This document shows, in pieces, positions 22,270 through 30,225 of a stretch of 40,427 bases of DNA. The first letter of the stretch is position 1, and every line of letters starts with the position of its first letter. Under the pieces are notes generated by a model that searched no databases, was not told the DNA's origin, and worked only from the letters and a program-made list of their open reading frames with translations. This stretch comes from JBHICC01 sp046759385 (GTDB lineage Bacteria > Pseudomonadota > Gammaproteobacteria > Acidiferrobacterales > SPGG2), in NCBI GenBank assembly GCA_046759385.1, contig JBHICC010000024.1, forward strand, positions 1-40,427. Direction: 5' to 3'. A program made the position numbers and the translations under genes.

Positions 22270-22614
22270 ATGAGAATCGAATGGTACGACTTCGGAAGGA
22301 TAGACGTTGACGGCCAGACCTACACCTCGGACGTCATCATATCGGCCGACAACGTGATGGACGGTTGGTGGCGACGGAAAGGACACCGTCTCGATGTCGC
22401 CGACTTATCTGAAGTTATGAATCATAAGCCTGATGTCCTGGTCATTGGCACGGGTTACTACGGCAATATGGCGGTTCCGTCTGAAACGCGATCATTTCTG
22501 GAGTCGCAAGGCATTGAAGTGCGGGCGATGGAAACACGCGATGCGGTCAAGGAGTTCAACAAGTTACAAAAACAGACGGGCAAGATCGTCGCGGCCTTAC
22601 ACCTCACGTGCTGA
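22270..22614 (+). CDS. Mth938-like domain protein (DUF498 family)
   Basis: A 114-residue protein of the Mth938-like fold. It opens with a beta-rich segment (IEWYDFGRIDVDGQTYTSDV), has the WWRRKGH turn near residues 34-40 and the family core DVLVIGTGYYGNM near 54-66, then RAMETRDAVKEFNKL near the end. Human AAMDC is a relative, and bacterial members lie near many metabolic genes; no reaction is known. I chose ATG 22270, 7 bp after the cupin stop. A 42-bp gap leads to the SAM methyltransferase gene on the same strand. Confidence 0.88.
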   Translation: MRIEWYDFGRIDVDGQTYTSDVIISADNVMDGWWRRKGHRLDVADLSEVMNHKPDVLVIGTGYYGNMAVPSETRSFLESQGIEVRAMETRDAVKEFNKLQKQTGKIVAALHLTC

Positions 22615-22656
22615 CCGGATTTTATTCCTCAAACAGCTTCAAGGTAACGCAGCGTC

Positions 22657-23478
22657 ATGAAGAATCGTAAGGGGCGCAAATCGGCGCTTACGGCAAAAAC
22701 GGCAGACAAATATGATCTCTACCAGCGCGCCGTGCAGTCAGCTGACGCCGATATTCGCTTTCTGGCGCGCATCTACAAGGCCGTGCGTGGGCGTCCCGCC
22801 TATCATTTTCGCGAAGATTTCTGCGGCACCGCGCTGTTGACGGCAACCTGGATCAAACGCGGTATGGAGTATACCGGGGAAGGTTTTGACATCGACCCTA
22901 CGCCCTTGGGTTGGGGCCGAACACACAACTTCGCGCCGCTTGGTAAGAATGCCGATCGCGGTCACCTGCACCAGAAAGATGTGCGTGAGCCGAGCCGTCG
23001 ATCGCCCGATATAAGGTGCGCTCAAAACTTTTCCTATTGTGTGTTCAAAGCGCGGCCAGATCTCATGAATTACTTCAAGGCCGTGTACAAAGATCTCGCC
23101 TCGAAAGGTATGTTCGTACTTGATCTGCACGGTGGGCCGGAATCCATGAAAGAAACGGAGGAACAGACGAAGATCAACGGTCGATTCACATACATTTGGG
23201 ATCAGCACGAGTACTGGCCGGTGACGGGCGAGACCAAGTGCTACATTCACTTTCGCTTCCGTGATGGCACTGAAATGCGACGAGCTTTTGTATACGACTG
23301 GCGCCTGTGGTCTTTAACCGAATTGAAGGACGCGCTCTACGAGGCTGGCTTTCCGCTGGTCGATTGCTACTGGGAAGGCACTGATAGCGATGGCGAAAGT
23401 GGCAATGGCGTATTCCGCAGAACCCGGCGTGGCGAAAACTGCGAGTCCTTTATTGCCTACCTGGCTGCCTTTAAATAG
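22657..23478 (+). CDS. Class I SAM-dependent methyltransferase, substrate unknown
   Basis: A 273-residue Rossmann-type methyltransferase. The region FREDFCGTALLTATWIKRG (about residues 51-69) stands in the place of motif I, and EGFDIDPTPLGWGR (about 74-87) carries the acidic residue that binds the ribose of SAM. A later FVLDLHGGPESM (about 150-161) is the strand-4 region. The basic N-terminus (KNRKGRKSALTAKTADKYDLY) is common in this uncharacterised family. Substrate cannot be predicted. It follows the Mth938-like gene on the same strand and ends 5 bp before the convergent ArsN1-like gene. Confidence 0.85.
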   Translation: MKNRKGRKSALTAKTADKYDLYQRAVQSADADIRFLARIYKAVRGRPAYHFREDFCGTALLTATWIKRGMEYTGEGFDIDPTPLGWGRTHNFAPLGKNADRGHLHQKDVREPSRRSPDIRCAQNFSYCVFKARPDLMNYFKAVYKDLASKGMFVLDLHGGPESMKETEEQTKINGRFTYIWDQHEYWPVTGETKCYIHFRFRDGTEMRRAFVYDWRLWSLTELKDALYEAGFPLVDCYWEGTDSDGESGNGVFRRTRRGENCESFIAYLAAFK

Positions 23479-23483
23479 ACGTC

Positions 23484-23969
23484 CTAGCTATCTATCAAAT
23501 ACTCGACTATCACGACATCTCTCCACTCACCATCAAGTTGGCCATGTTTCTTGTAAAACCCGACCTCACGAAAGCCGATAGAGTAAAGAAGCTTCAGGCT
23601 CTGGGTGTTTTCTGGAAACACGCGGGAGAGTAACTTCCAGTGACCACGTTTTCTCGAGGTGGTAATCAACGCCTCCATAGCAAGCCGTCCAGCGCCCCTG
23701 CCACGCTGGTCTCGATCGACATAGACCGAGAACTCGCGAACGCCTGAGTAACACTCGCGCGACCGGTAGGGAAACGTCGCCGCAAACGCAACCACCGCTC
23801 CATCGTTTTCCACTACGACGACAGCATATTCACCCGAGAACCACTGCGCCATATCATCCGCAGTGCGCAGCTGAGTCTCGAACGTCGCTACCCGATCCTC
23901 GATGCCTTGGTTATAGATCCTGGCGATGGCATCAGTGTCGTCTATGGTTGCAAGGCGCGCCTTCATCAT
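23484..23969 (-). CDS. GNAT acetyltransferase resembling ArsN1 (arsinothricin/phosphinothricin N-acetyltransferase)
   Basis: A 161-residue GNAT enzyme. It resembles the ArsN1 family-A branch of phosphinothricin acetyltransferases, which acetylate arsinothricin, an organoarsenical antibiotic, or the herbicide phosphinothricin. Shared traits are ARIYNQGIEDRVATFET near residues 16-32, YRSRECYSGVREFSVYVD near 73-90, the acetyl-CoA loop RDQRGRGAGRLAMEAL near 91-106 and KKHGQLDGEWRDVVIVEYLI at the end. Two adjacent ATGs (23969 and 23966) can start it; the frame further upstream is not conserved in character. It converges with the SAM methyltransferase gene. The link to arsenic is by resemblance and by the aio operon 13 kb away; general xenobiotic acetylation is the alternative. 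Confidence 0.82.
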   Translation of the reverse strand: MMKARLATIDDTDAIARIYNQGIEDRVATFETQLRTADDMAQWFSGEYAVVVVENDGAVVAFAATFPYRSRECYSGVREFSVYVDRDQRGRGAGRLAMEALITTSRKRGHWKLLSRVFPENTQSLKLLYSIGFREVGFYKKHGQLDGEWRDVVIVEYLIDS

Positions 23970-24206
23970 TAATTCGGAGACCTGGTCGGCGGCTGGATTG
24001 CCTAAACCGATTGGGTAGCGCTGGGTAACCGAACTACTCTTAACCAATCGGCTTTTTATGTGAACTGATTATTATTCGCTTAGCGTTGCTAACATTGCGG
24101 AAGACAGTGATTACTATACTGCAATTATGCAACCTACATATAGACTAGCAAGCGCTCTCCAAGAAGAAGATCGACTGCTGTGAAGACTGAGCTTGGCACA
24201 CACTAG

Positions 24207-24332
24207 CTGCTTACGGTTCAGGCGCGGGACCGCGTCCGAGTGCGCGCATTTTACAAGGACATACTCGGTTGTTTTACTGTTCATTGTCGGGATCATCAAG
24301 AAAGCGTGACATCGACCCTAGCGCTGCGATAA
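24207..24332 (+). pseudogene. Remnant of a VOC/glyoxalase-type N-terminus
   Basis: The frame reads LLTVQARDRVRVRAFYKDIL and continues GCFTVHCRDHQESV, very like the first strand and helix of vicinal-oxygen-chelate proteins (metal-ligand strand, then FYKDILG). It has no start codon, with a stop at 24204, and ends after 41 codons inside the LysE gene's 3' end. It is probably a decayed gene fragment. The rest of the 270-bp gap shows nothing further. Confidence 0.35.
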
Positions 24333-24956
24333 GGCAAGTCGCGCGCCCAAACCAACAAGAATCGTCCCGCTAATTCCTTCGAGCCATCGCCTGACGCGCG
24401 GTGTGGTCACGACGGTGCGCGCCCGATCTAGCAAACTTGCCAGCGCAATTAACCATACGAGTCCCATAGCCGCGTGGATACCTGCAAGTAGAAGTGCCTT
24501 TACAAGCACCTGGTCATCGACATTGATGAACTGGGGTAAGAACGCCAGATAGAAGATTGCGACCTTTGGATTCAACACATTTGTTAGCAGCCCTTCCATG
24601 AACGACCGCGACGATCGCCGTATACGCCGCGCGCTCGTCGCAGCCGCGTGCGCCATTCTGCCCGTGCCCCTCCGCGCCCGCATGAGTGACTGCAAACCCA
24701 ACCAAACGAGATAGCATGCGCCTGCAATCTTCAGTACGCTAAATGCAAGAGCCGAATGCGTAACGATGACTGACAAACCAAGAGAAGACAGTGTCGCATG
24801 CACAAACAAACCCGAGGAGATCCCAACCGCTGTGAGTATGCCATCCGCACGGCTGCCGACGACTACGTTCCGGATCACGAGCAGGGTATCCGCGCCGGGA
24901 CTAATCGTTAGCGCTGCGGCGACAAAGATGAAAGCAAGAAGTTGTGCATCGAACAT
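24318..24956 (-). CDS. LysE/RhtB-family amino-acid exporter
   Basis: A 212-residue membrane protein with about six hydrophobic segments. The N-terminal signature FVAAALTISPGADTLLVIRN (about residues 11-30) is diagnostic of the LysE/RhtB family, which exports amino acids or related solutes. A further family block is TNVLNPKVAIFYLAFLPQF (about 125-143). The cytoplasmic loop MRARRGTGRM and the arginine-rich RRIRRSSRS lie between TM3 and TM4. The gene is divergent from the EamA transporter with a 77-bp spacer that must hold both promoters. The substrate is unknown; homoserine, threonine and leucine are usual for relatives. Confidence 0.92.
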   Translation of the reverse strand: MFDAQLLAFIFVAAALTISPGADTLLVIRNVVVGSRADGILTAVGISSGLFVHATLSSLGLSVIVTHSALAFSVLKIAGACYLVWLGLQSLMRARRGTGRMAHAAATSARRIRRSSRSFMEGLLTNVLNPKVAIFYLAFLPQFINVDDQVLVKALLLAGIHAAMGLVWLIALASLLDRARTVVTTPRVRRWLEGISGTILVGLGARLALSQR

Positions 24957-25033
24957 GTTGGTTTAAGGCAAGAGCCTTGTGCTCGCTGTGGTATCAAATG
25001 TATAAAGCCAGCTAACCACGCTTCAACCAAATA

Positions 25034-25924
25034 ATGACCCAACAACAAAAGGCCTACGCTTACGCTGCCGCTACCGTGCTTCTGTGGTCCACAGTGGCAA
25101 CGGCATTCAAGCTTTCGCTTCAATATATGGAGCCAATCCAGTTACTCTTTTACGCGAATATCGTCTCACTTTTCACTCTGTTTCTTGCTCTCGTAGTGCA
25201 AAAGAAACTGCATCTCCTCGCACACTATCGAAGACGGGATTACTATCGTTGCGCGGTGCTCGGCTTTCTCAATCCGTTCCTGTACTACGTCGTTCTTTTC
25301 AAAGCCTACGACCTGCTGCCTGCTCAGGAGGCACAGCCGCTGAATTATACCTGGGCAATCACGCTCGCGATTCTGTCAGTTCCCCTGCTCAAGCAACGCC
25401 TGGGACTAAAGGAATTCCTTGCGATTCTCATCAGCTACTTCGGCGTTGTCGTTATTTCCACTCACGGCGACGTGTTGTCGCTGAAGTTCAGTAACACGAC
25501 CGGTGTGGCCTTGGCACTCGGGAGCACAGTCATCTGGGCCCTGTATTGGATCTACAACACCAAGGATAGAAACGATCCGGTCGCGAGTTTGTTCCTCAAT
25601 TTTCTGTTTGGCTTCCCATTCGTTCTAGCGGTGACGCTGTTTTTTTCTGAGCTGCGCTTGGATGCACCCCAAGGGCTACTCGGTGCTGCTTATGTCGGCG
25701 TTTTTGAAATGGGCATTACCTTTGTTCTGTGGCTTAATGCGCTAAGGCTCTCGTCGAGCACCGCAAAGGTCGGCACTTTAATTTTCTTCTCTCCATTCTT
25801 GTCGTTGGTGTTCATTCATTTCTTGGTACCGGGTGAATACGTTCGGATCTCGACTATTATCGGGCTCACCTTCATCGTCGCGGGCAGCATCCTGCAGCGT
25901 TATCGCCGTGGTGACCCTAGCTAA
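25034..25924 (+). CDS. DMT-superfamily transporter (EamA domains)
   Basis: A 296-residue integral membrane protein with ten predicted helices arranged as two EamA repeats (about residues 8-142 and 155-288). It begins AYAYAAATVLLWSTVATAFK, the typical first helix, and the second repeat starts with GVALALGSTVIWALYWIYN. Members export amino acids, purines or other metabolites; specificity is not predictable. ATG 25034 is the first in frame. The stop overlaps the stop of the convergent DUF1648 gene by 4 bp (25921-25924). Confidence 0.92.
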   Translation: MTQQQKAYAYAAATVLLWSTVATAFKLSLQYMEPIQLLFYANIVSLFTLFLALVVQKKLHLLAHYRRRDYYRCAVLGFLNPFLYYVVLFKAYDLLPAQEAQPLNYTWAITLAILSVPLLKQRLGLKEFLAILISYFGVVVISTHGDVLSLKFSNTTGVALALGSTVIWALYWIYNTKDRNDPVASLFLNFLFGFPFVLAVTLFFSELRLDAPQGLLGAAYVGVFEMGITFVLWLNALRLSSSTAKVGTLIFFSPFLSLVFIHFLVPGEYVRISTIIGLTFIVAGSILQRYRRGDPS

Positions 25925-26421
25925 GACGCACGCGATGGTTTCATATAGAGCAGTATCCCAGCAACAAAGATGACAGTCCCCCCTAGGATCAAAGTTATGG
26001 CAAGGTTGACGGGCACCCGCACGACGGGGGCCGCCAATGCGCTCTGCACACAAAGATGGTACGCCATGAGCCAAACACAATTGCTAAATATCCCCGAGAT
26101 CGCCATGAGGTTTCGCACGCGTTCGATGGCTTCGGCGTGGCGTTCGGGTGCACTAAACCAATAACGCTTCCAGGGAATATTAACGAGAGTGCGCGGACGG
26201 GCTTTTCCGAAATAGAACCAAAAGATGGCAAACAACCCGTTTAACCCTACGAGAAAGCTAACGACCCAAGTGATGAAAAACGAGCGCTCAAACCACGCCA
26301 CGGGACGTCCGTCCCAGTCAAACCGCGCCGGAACTCGCTCCGCAAGCTCGCTCATCGTTGCGTCCAAGTAGGCGGCGCAAGCGACAAACGTTAATATCCA
26401 GATTACAACGATGCGATTCAT
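25921..26421 (-). CDS. DUF1648-like membrane protein
   Basis: A 166-residue membrane protein with about four helices. Residues 25-45 (ELAERVPARFDWDGRPVAW) match the DUF1648 pattern, where a loop after the first helix carries (L/V)P-x-R/H-F-D-x-x-G. DUF1648 proteins include relatives of SdpI-type immunity proteins, but most are unstudied. Later helices are around residues 47-70, 103-125 and 135-158. The gene overlaps the EamA gene tail to tail by 4 bp. No function is assigned. Confidence 0.75.
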   Translation of the reverse strand: MNRIVVIWILTFVACAAYLDATMSELAERVPARFDWDGRPVAWFERSFFITWVVSFLVGLNGLFAIFWFYFGKARPRTLVNIPWKRYWFSAPERHAEAIERVRNLMAISGIFSNCVWLMAYHLCVQSALAAPVVRVPVNLAITLILGGTVIFVAGILLYMKPSRAS

Positions 26422-26445
26422 ACCCCCTAAGTATAAGCACCCATG

Positions 26446-26520
26446 TTCCTCCCCCGCTTATCGGGAGAGGTCAGGAGGGGTTCTTTTCCGCTCGTCCGGG
26501 GATACGGTGAGGCGGGTGGA
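26446..26520. repeat. Possible dispersed intergenic palindromic element
   Basis: The sequence TTCCTCCCCCGCTTATCGGG followed by AGAGGTCAGGAGGGGTTC resembles the pyrimidine/purine-mirrored intergenic repeats common in many proteobacterial genomes, with CTCCCCCG pairing imperfectly to CGGGAGAG. Only one copy is in this window, so repetition cannot be shown here. Confidence 0.4.
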
Positions 26521-26523
26521 AAG

Positions 26524-26994
26524 TCACGACAAAACAACGAGTTCTTCGAGCAGCTTGTAGGGGGTCTCTCCCATCCCCAAGTTTCGATATGTACTCTGCG
26601 CGATCAGATTATCTTCCTCTACATAGAGGCGAAAGCCGCAGACGTTGCCCTTTTCGGTCGCTCTCGCTCTCACGTACTCGTAGAGTCGCCGGTAAACGCC
26701 TTGACGACGATGCGCTGGCGTTACGTAGACACTCTGAATCCACCAAAACTCGCCGTTGCGCCAGTCGCTCCACTCCGGGGTGACCATTAGCGATCCGGCA
26801 ATCATTCCGCTCTTCTCGGCCACCACGTAGAAACCGTATTGCGGATTCTTGAGGAGACTTCGCACCCCGGCGGCGACGACCTCAACAGACAACACCTTGC
26901 TTTCGGTCTCTCGAGCCATCGCGACATTAAATTCGACGAGCGCGCCGCTATCGTGCTCTTGCCCGAGCCTCACTGTGATGTCTTGTAGCGTCAT
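26524..26994 (-). CDS. GNAT-family N-acetyltransferase
   Basis: A 156-residue GNAT acetyltransferase. The N-terminal part is ITVRLGQEHDSGALVEFNVAM. The core strand GEFWWIQSVYVTPAHRRQG (about residues 81-99) leads into the acetyl-CoA pyrophosphate loop HRRQGVYRRLYEYV, and the C-terminal part LYVEEDNLIAQSTYRNLGM (about 122-140) is typical. The acceptor is unknown. The gene follows the cyclic-nucleotide-binding gene by 4 bp on the same strand, as the third gene of a probable operon that starts with the ArsN2-like gene. Confidence 0.9.
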   Translation of the reverse strand: MTLQDITVRLGQEHDSGALVEFNVAMARETESKVLSVEVVAAGVRSLLKNPQYGFYVVAEKSGMIAGSLMVTPEWSDWRNGEFWWIQSVYVTPAHRRQGVYRRLYEYVRARATEKGNVCGFRLYVEEDNLIAQSTYRNLGMGETPYKLLEELVVLS

Positions 26995-26998
26995 TGCT

Positions 26999-27529
26999 CT
27001 ATTGGGTCAGTAGATCCAACGAGTCGGCCAGCATGCCGCTTGTGTCGCGCAAACGTTCGCTCATGATTTTGGCGAATCTCCATAGAATCTTCGCTGCGAG
27101 CTTCGGGTTCTCGTCTACGAGCCGCGTGAAATCTTCTCGCGTCAATGTAACGAGCTTTACCGGCTCGACGGCGACTACGGTGGCAGAGTTGGGTAAATCG
27201 TCGATCATGGCCATCTCACCAAGACTCTTGCCCGTACCGGCCTCGGCGATCGCCTTGGTCCGCCCACCGCCGCTATCCTTGAGGATCTTGACGCGACCTT
27301 GCATGATGATGCACATAAAGCGGGCATGTTGGCCTTCGACAAAGATCGATGCGTCTTGCTTCACGGCGTAAGCACGCAGGTACTTTGCAAGGGTTTCGAT
27401 CTGGCGCTCGGAGAGATCGCCAAAAAGATTGGATCCTTGCAACATAGCGCGGAGTTCAGTTTGATAACCGCGGCCAACTCCGAGCTCGAACAACTGCCCG
27501 TCCAAACTACTTGCCTCGCTGGCGGTCAT
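26999..27529 (-). CDS. Cyclic-nucleotide-binding domain protein without DNA-binding domain
   Basis: A 176-residue protein with one cNMP-binding beta roll (about residues 35-150). The phosphate-binding cassette region reads GTGKSLGEMAMIDDLPNSATVVAVE, of which GEMAMIDDLPNSATV is the family signature, though the usual Arg-Ser/Thr at its end is NSAT without arginine, so cAMP binding is doubtful. Unlike CRP it has no winged helix; it ends in a helix rich in Arg and Leu. The longer frame to 27580 overlaps the upstream gene; ATG 27529 overlaps that gene's stop by 4 bp (ATGA) and is preferred. It is translationally coupled to the ArsN2-like gene and may be a regulatory partner of one of the acetyltransferases. 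Confidence 0.88.
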   Translation of the reverse strand: MTASEASSLDGQLFELGVGRGYQTELRAMLQGSNLFGDLSERQIETLAKYLRAYAVKQDASIFVEGQHARFMCIIMQGRVKILKDSGGGRTKAIAEAGTGKSLGEMAMIDDLPNSATVVAVEPVKLVTLTREDFTRLVDENPKLAAKILWRFAKIMSERLRDTSGMLADSLDLLTQ

Positions 27530-27987
27530 TGCATGTCGCCGCGAATATGCTTCATCATGCAGGTCGCCGTCGCTGGGCAAAATATTGCAAACTCTTGGGT
27601 TGCCTTGATCTCGTTGGGCACGCTTGCGCGCTCTACAGAGACGAAGCCAAGCTTCGCGAAATATTCGCTTGCCGTATTGGTCAATAGATAAAGCACGTCA
27701 ATTCCGTGTTTGCGCGCATGCAACTCTGCCGCCGCGTAAAGCCGCCGCGCATGGCCATGGTTGCGATATGGCCTCGCTACCGCCAGAGAACGAAGCAAGC
27801 CGACGCGCTGGTATATTTCCAATCCTACCGTACCCACTAAGCTTCCGTCCTTGAGGGCTACATGGAAATGCTCCAGGTGTAGCGGAAAGTCTTCGTCTGG
27901 AAGCTCACATTCGACCAATAGTCGCTTTATCTGCACCTCCAGTTCACGTGGCGCTAACCTGATATCAATGCTGTTTTCGCCAACCAT
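27526..27987 (-). CDS. GNAT acetyltransferase resembling ArsN2
   Basis: A 153-residue GNAT protein of the type annotated as ArsN2, an acetyltransferase-like protein often found in ars operons whose substrate is not established. The resembling blocks are GTVGLEIYQRVGLLRSLAV (about residues 54-72), the CoA loop RPYRNHGHARRLY, YLLTNTASEYFAKLGFVSV (about 100-118) and a C-terminal EFAIFCPATATCMMKHI (about 132-148) with the two cysteines usual in ArsN2. It overlaps the cyclic-nucleotide-binding gene by 4 bp. With ArsN1-like and aio genes in the same window, an arsenic link is plausible, but no arsenic efflux or reductase gene is adjacent. Confidence 0.85.
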   Translation of the reverse strand: MVGENSIDIRLAPRELEVQIKRLLVECELPDEDFPLHLEHFHVALKDGSLVGTVGLEIYQRVGLLRSLAVARPYRNHGHARRLYAAAELHARKHGIDVLYLLTNTASEYFAKLGFVSVERASVPNEIKATQEFAIFCPATATCMMKHIRGDMQ

Positions 27988-28116
27988 ATCGGACTAGCTA
28001 GAAGGTGCATTTTCGCAGCAGTGTACTAGCCTTGATATAAAAGGCAATTGGAAGGCCATTCGATCACCTGTCTATTGCCACCGTTCGGAGGCCTGGCGGA
28101 ACAGCGGACTTAGTTC

Positions 28117-28893
28117 ATGGCGCGGCTGGAAAAACAGGTGAAGTTGGGAACGCGCTGGCTCAAATGCGGCTGGCGCCTCTTTCAACGCAACCCATGGTTA
28201 TTGCTAGGGATGGGCTGCATCGCCATGCTCATCCTCTTCCTGCTTACACGTATCCCACTGATCGGCACTCTTGCCGCCGCCCTCCTCTTGCCGCTGTTTA
28301 TGTCGAGCGCATTCCTTACAGTCGATCAACTCGCCAGGCAAAAGGTGGCGCTGCCAAAGTCGTTGCGACTGGCCGCGCTGCGGCGCTCACCGATGATGTT
28401 AATGCTGCCGCTCAAAAGCAACGAACACACCATGACAATTGTATTCATAGCCTTTTACGCTGTAGGCGCCGCGCTGCTCATTAATATCCTTGCCCAAGTC
28501 ATAAGCGGCGGGGCGTGGGCAGGCGACCTGCGTACGTTAGACCCTGACCTCATACTGAAGGCGCTCGGCAGCTGGTTTGTCGCCTTCCTACTTTATCTGG
28601 CGGTCACCTTATCGCTGATATACGCCCTTCCTCTGACGCTGCTTCAGAATCAAGCGCTGCTACCGGCTCTCGCAGAAAGTCTCGGGGCTGGCGGGCGCTA
28701 CATGGTCGGGTTAGCCGTCTTAATCGGATGCCCGGTTGCACTGCTGGCTGCCGGGGCTCTCCTTTCGTATGTGCACATCCTGGCAACGTTCGTGGTTTGG
28801 CTCGTCGGAGGTGCGTTTGTGTTGCCTCTTTTTGCAGCAAGCTGCTACTGCAGCTACCGGACACTGTTTCCCGACTCACCGACGAGCGCTTGA
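28117..28893 (+). CDS. BPSS1780-like integral membrane protein
   Basis: A 258-residue membrane protein with about six helices. It starts with a short basic and amphipathic part (GTRWLKCGWRLFQRNPWLLL), typical of the BPSS1780/DUF2189-like membrane protein groups of beta- and gammaproteobacteria, and continues with hydrophobic segments near residues 29-50, 52-66, 108-132, 150-178, 195-215 and 220-248. No catalytic motif is visible. ATG 28117 is the first start after a stop. The dsbB gene follows after 108 bp on the same strand. Function unknown. Confidence 0.75.
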   Translation: MARLEKQVKLGTRWLKCGWRLFQRNPWLLLGMGCIAMLILFLLTRIPLIGTLAAALLLPLFMSSAFLTVDQLARQKVALPKSLRLAALRRSPMMLMLPLKSNEHTMTIVFIAFYAVGAALLINILAQVISGGAWAGDLRTLDPDLILKALGSWFVAFLLYLAVTLSLIYALPLTLLQNQALLPALAESLGAGGRYMVGLAVLIGCPVALLAAGALLSYVHILATFVVWLVGGAFVLPLFAASCYCSYRTLFPDSPTSA

Positions 28894-29001
28894 CGACCCC
28901 CGCGCTTTTGTCGACAGTGGCGCCAGGACACAGCCTGCGCCATTTGAACGTTCTGGTCGGCGCGCTGTCGAAAACAAACGATCTCGTCGCATGACGTTAG
29001 G

Positions 29002-29508
29002 ATGAATCTAATCAAGGACATCCCGAAGCGTTGGTTTAATCTGGGCGGCTTCTTCATCTGCGTGGCGCTGTTGGGCTATGCCTACTATCTTGAGACCGTT
29101 CAAGGTCTCGAACCTTGTCCACTGTGTATTTTTCAGCGCTTCGGTGTAGCAGCCATTGGTGTCGCCTTTCTGGTCGCCGGCTTACACGACGCAAGTAAGG
29201 TAGGATCACGCGTTTATGGGACTATCATCGGCATAGTCGCCCTGGCCGGTGCCGGTATCGCCGCGCGCCACGTCTGGATCCAAAACTTGCCTGCGGGGCA
29301 AATCCCCGATTGCGGTGCTGATCTCGAATACCTGCTCGAGATGCTCCCTCTCGTCGAAGTGATTAAGAGAGTGATTACCCGTTCTGGTGAATGCGCCGAT
29401 GTGACGTGGGCGTTTGTGGGCTTGAGCATGCCCTCATGGGTGCTCATCTGGTGCATCGGCCTAGGAGCGCTCGGGCTGATTAGAAACTGGATGGCGGAAT
29501 CCGCCTAA
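29002..29508 (+). CDS. dsbB: Disulfide bond formation protein DsbB
   Basis: A 168-residue four-helix inner-membrane quinone reductase that reoxidises DsbA. The first redox pair is CPLC (Cys39 and Cys42) after TM1, and the periplasmic loop carries the second pair, Cys104 (QIPDCGAD) and Cys131 (SGECADV). An arginine just after the CPLC helix (FQRFG) fits the quinone-binding residue. Length and helix layout match the family. It probably serves exported proteins generally, including the Cys-rich periplasmic proteins here. A hairpin followed by T residues lies just downstream. Confidence 0.93.
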   Translation: MNLIKDIPKRWFNLGGFFICVALLGYAYYLETVQGLEPCPLCIFQRFGVAAIGVAFLVAGLHDASKVGSRVYGTIIGIVALAGAGIAARHVWIQNLPAGQIPDCGADLEYLLEMLPLVEVIKRVITRSGECADVTWAFVGLSMPSWVLIWCIGLGALGLIRNWMAESA

Positions 29509-29518
29509 AAGTCTTCAC

Positions 29519-29543
29519 GGGCTGGCTCAGCCCATCGGGTTTT
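29519..29543 (+). terminator. Probable Rho-independent terminator after dsbB
   Basis: GGGCTG (29519-29524), a GCT loop and CAGCCC (29528-29533) form a 6-bp stem. The T-run (29540-29543) starts six bases after the stem, which weakens the call. Confidence 0.45.
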
Positions 29544-29743
29544 ATCCTCCAAGGTTGGTTTGGCTGCATTTAGTCCGACACCTAGCGTGTGTCATGTAGC
29601 TGTGCCAGAGCCTATCTTGTAACCATCCATCGGTAGTTACGCGCCTTTCATCCTGAGCCATGTTTGCGACAGCGCTGGATCTGACCGATTCTTAATATAT
29701 AGAGGGTGCTCTCGTCCGGAAGGGTGTGCAAAGGGAGGTTGGT

Positions 29744-29983
29744 ATGAATATTGTGATGTTTCTTGTTAGCTGGTTGGCGGTGGGACTTCTCGTCGCCCTG
29801 GCCTTGGGCAAAATTGTCCGCGAAGCCAACGAGTTCAATGATCACGACCCTCAGCGAGCTGAGGAAGCTGACGCGCCGATTGACTATCCCGGTTTACAAC
29901 GTCACAGAAGCAAGCGCAAGCGTGCCAAGGGTGCACGGGTTCCCTTGCTGCACGACGAAGACGCACACACTGTCACCAGCTAA
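29744..29983 (+). CDS. Small single-helix membrane protein, unknown
   Basis: A 79-residue protein with one N-terminal transmembrane helix (IVMFLVSWLAVGLLVALALG, about residues 3-22) and a polar, basic C-terminal tail that includes QRHRSKRKRAKGARV. ATG 29744 has a GGGAGGTTGGT site and I prefer it to ATG 29726. The tail should be cytoplasmic by the positive-inside rule. No family is recognised. It stands alone between noncoding stretches of about 230 bp on each side. Confidence 0.65.
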   Translation: MNIVMFLVSWLAVGLLVALALGKIVREANEFNDHDPQRAEEADAPIDYPGLQRHRSKRKRAKGARVPLLHDEDAHTVTS

Positions 29984-30058
29984 TCGCGGCTTGGCGGTTA
30001 GCCCCGCGCTAACTGTCCGCTAAAACCGTAAGTCCCAACGCCGGTTGGTCTTTTTGTT

Positions 30059-30072
30059 GGCGCCGCGGCGCC
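30059..30072. repeat. GC-rich perfect palindrome
   Basis: GGCGCCGCGGCGCC is a 14-bp perfect palindrome in the gap before the FMN reductase gene. A GTTAGC/GCTAAC hairpin lies nearby (29997-30013). No T-run follows either, so a terminator is not supported. Confidence 0.4.
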
Positions 30073-30225
30073 ACTTTCCATACCCTTCGATCTCGACTCA
30101 TCGTGTCGCTGCAAGCGGCGCCGATCCCCCCGATTCTGCGAAAGGTGCGCGCACGATGTATATTTGGGCTTGAACCCTAACTATGCCCATACACCAAACG
30201 ATCAAGAACCAAGAAGGAGCAGGAC

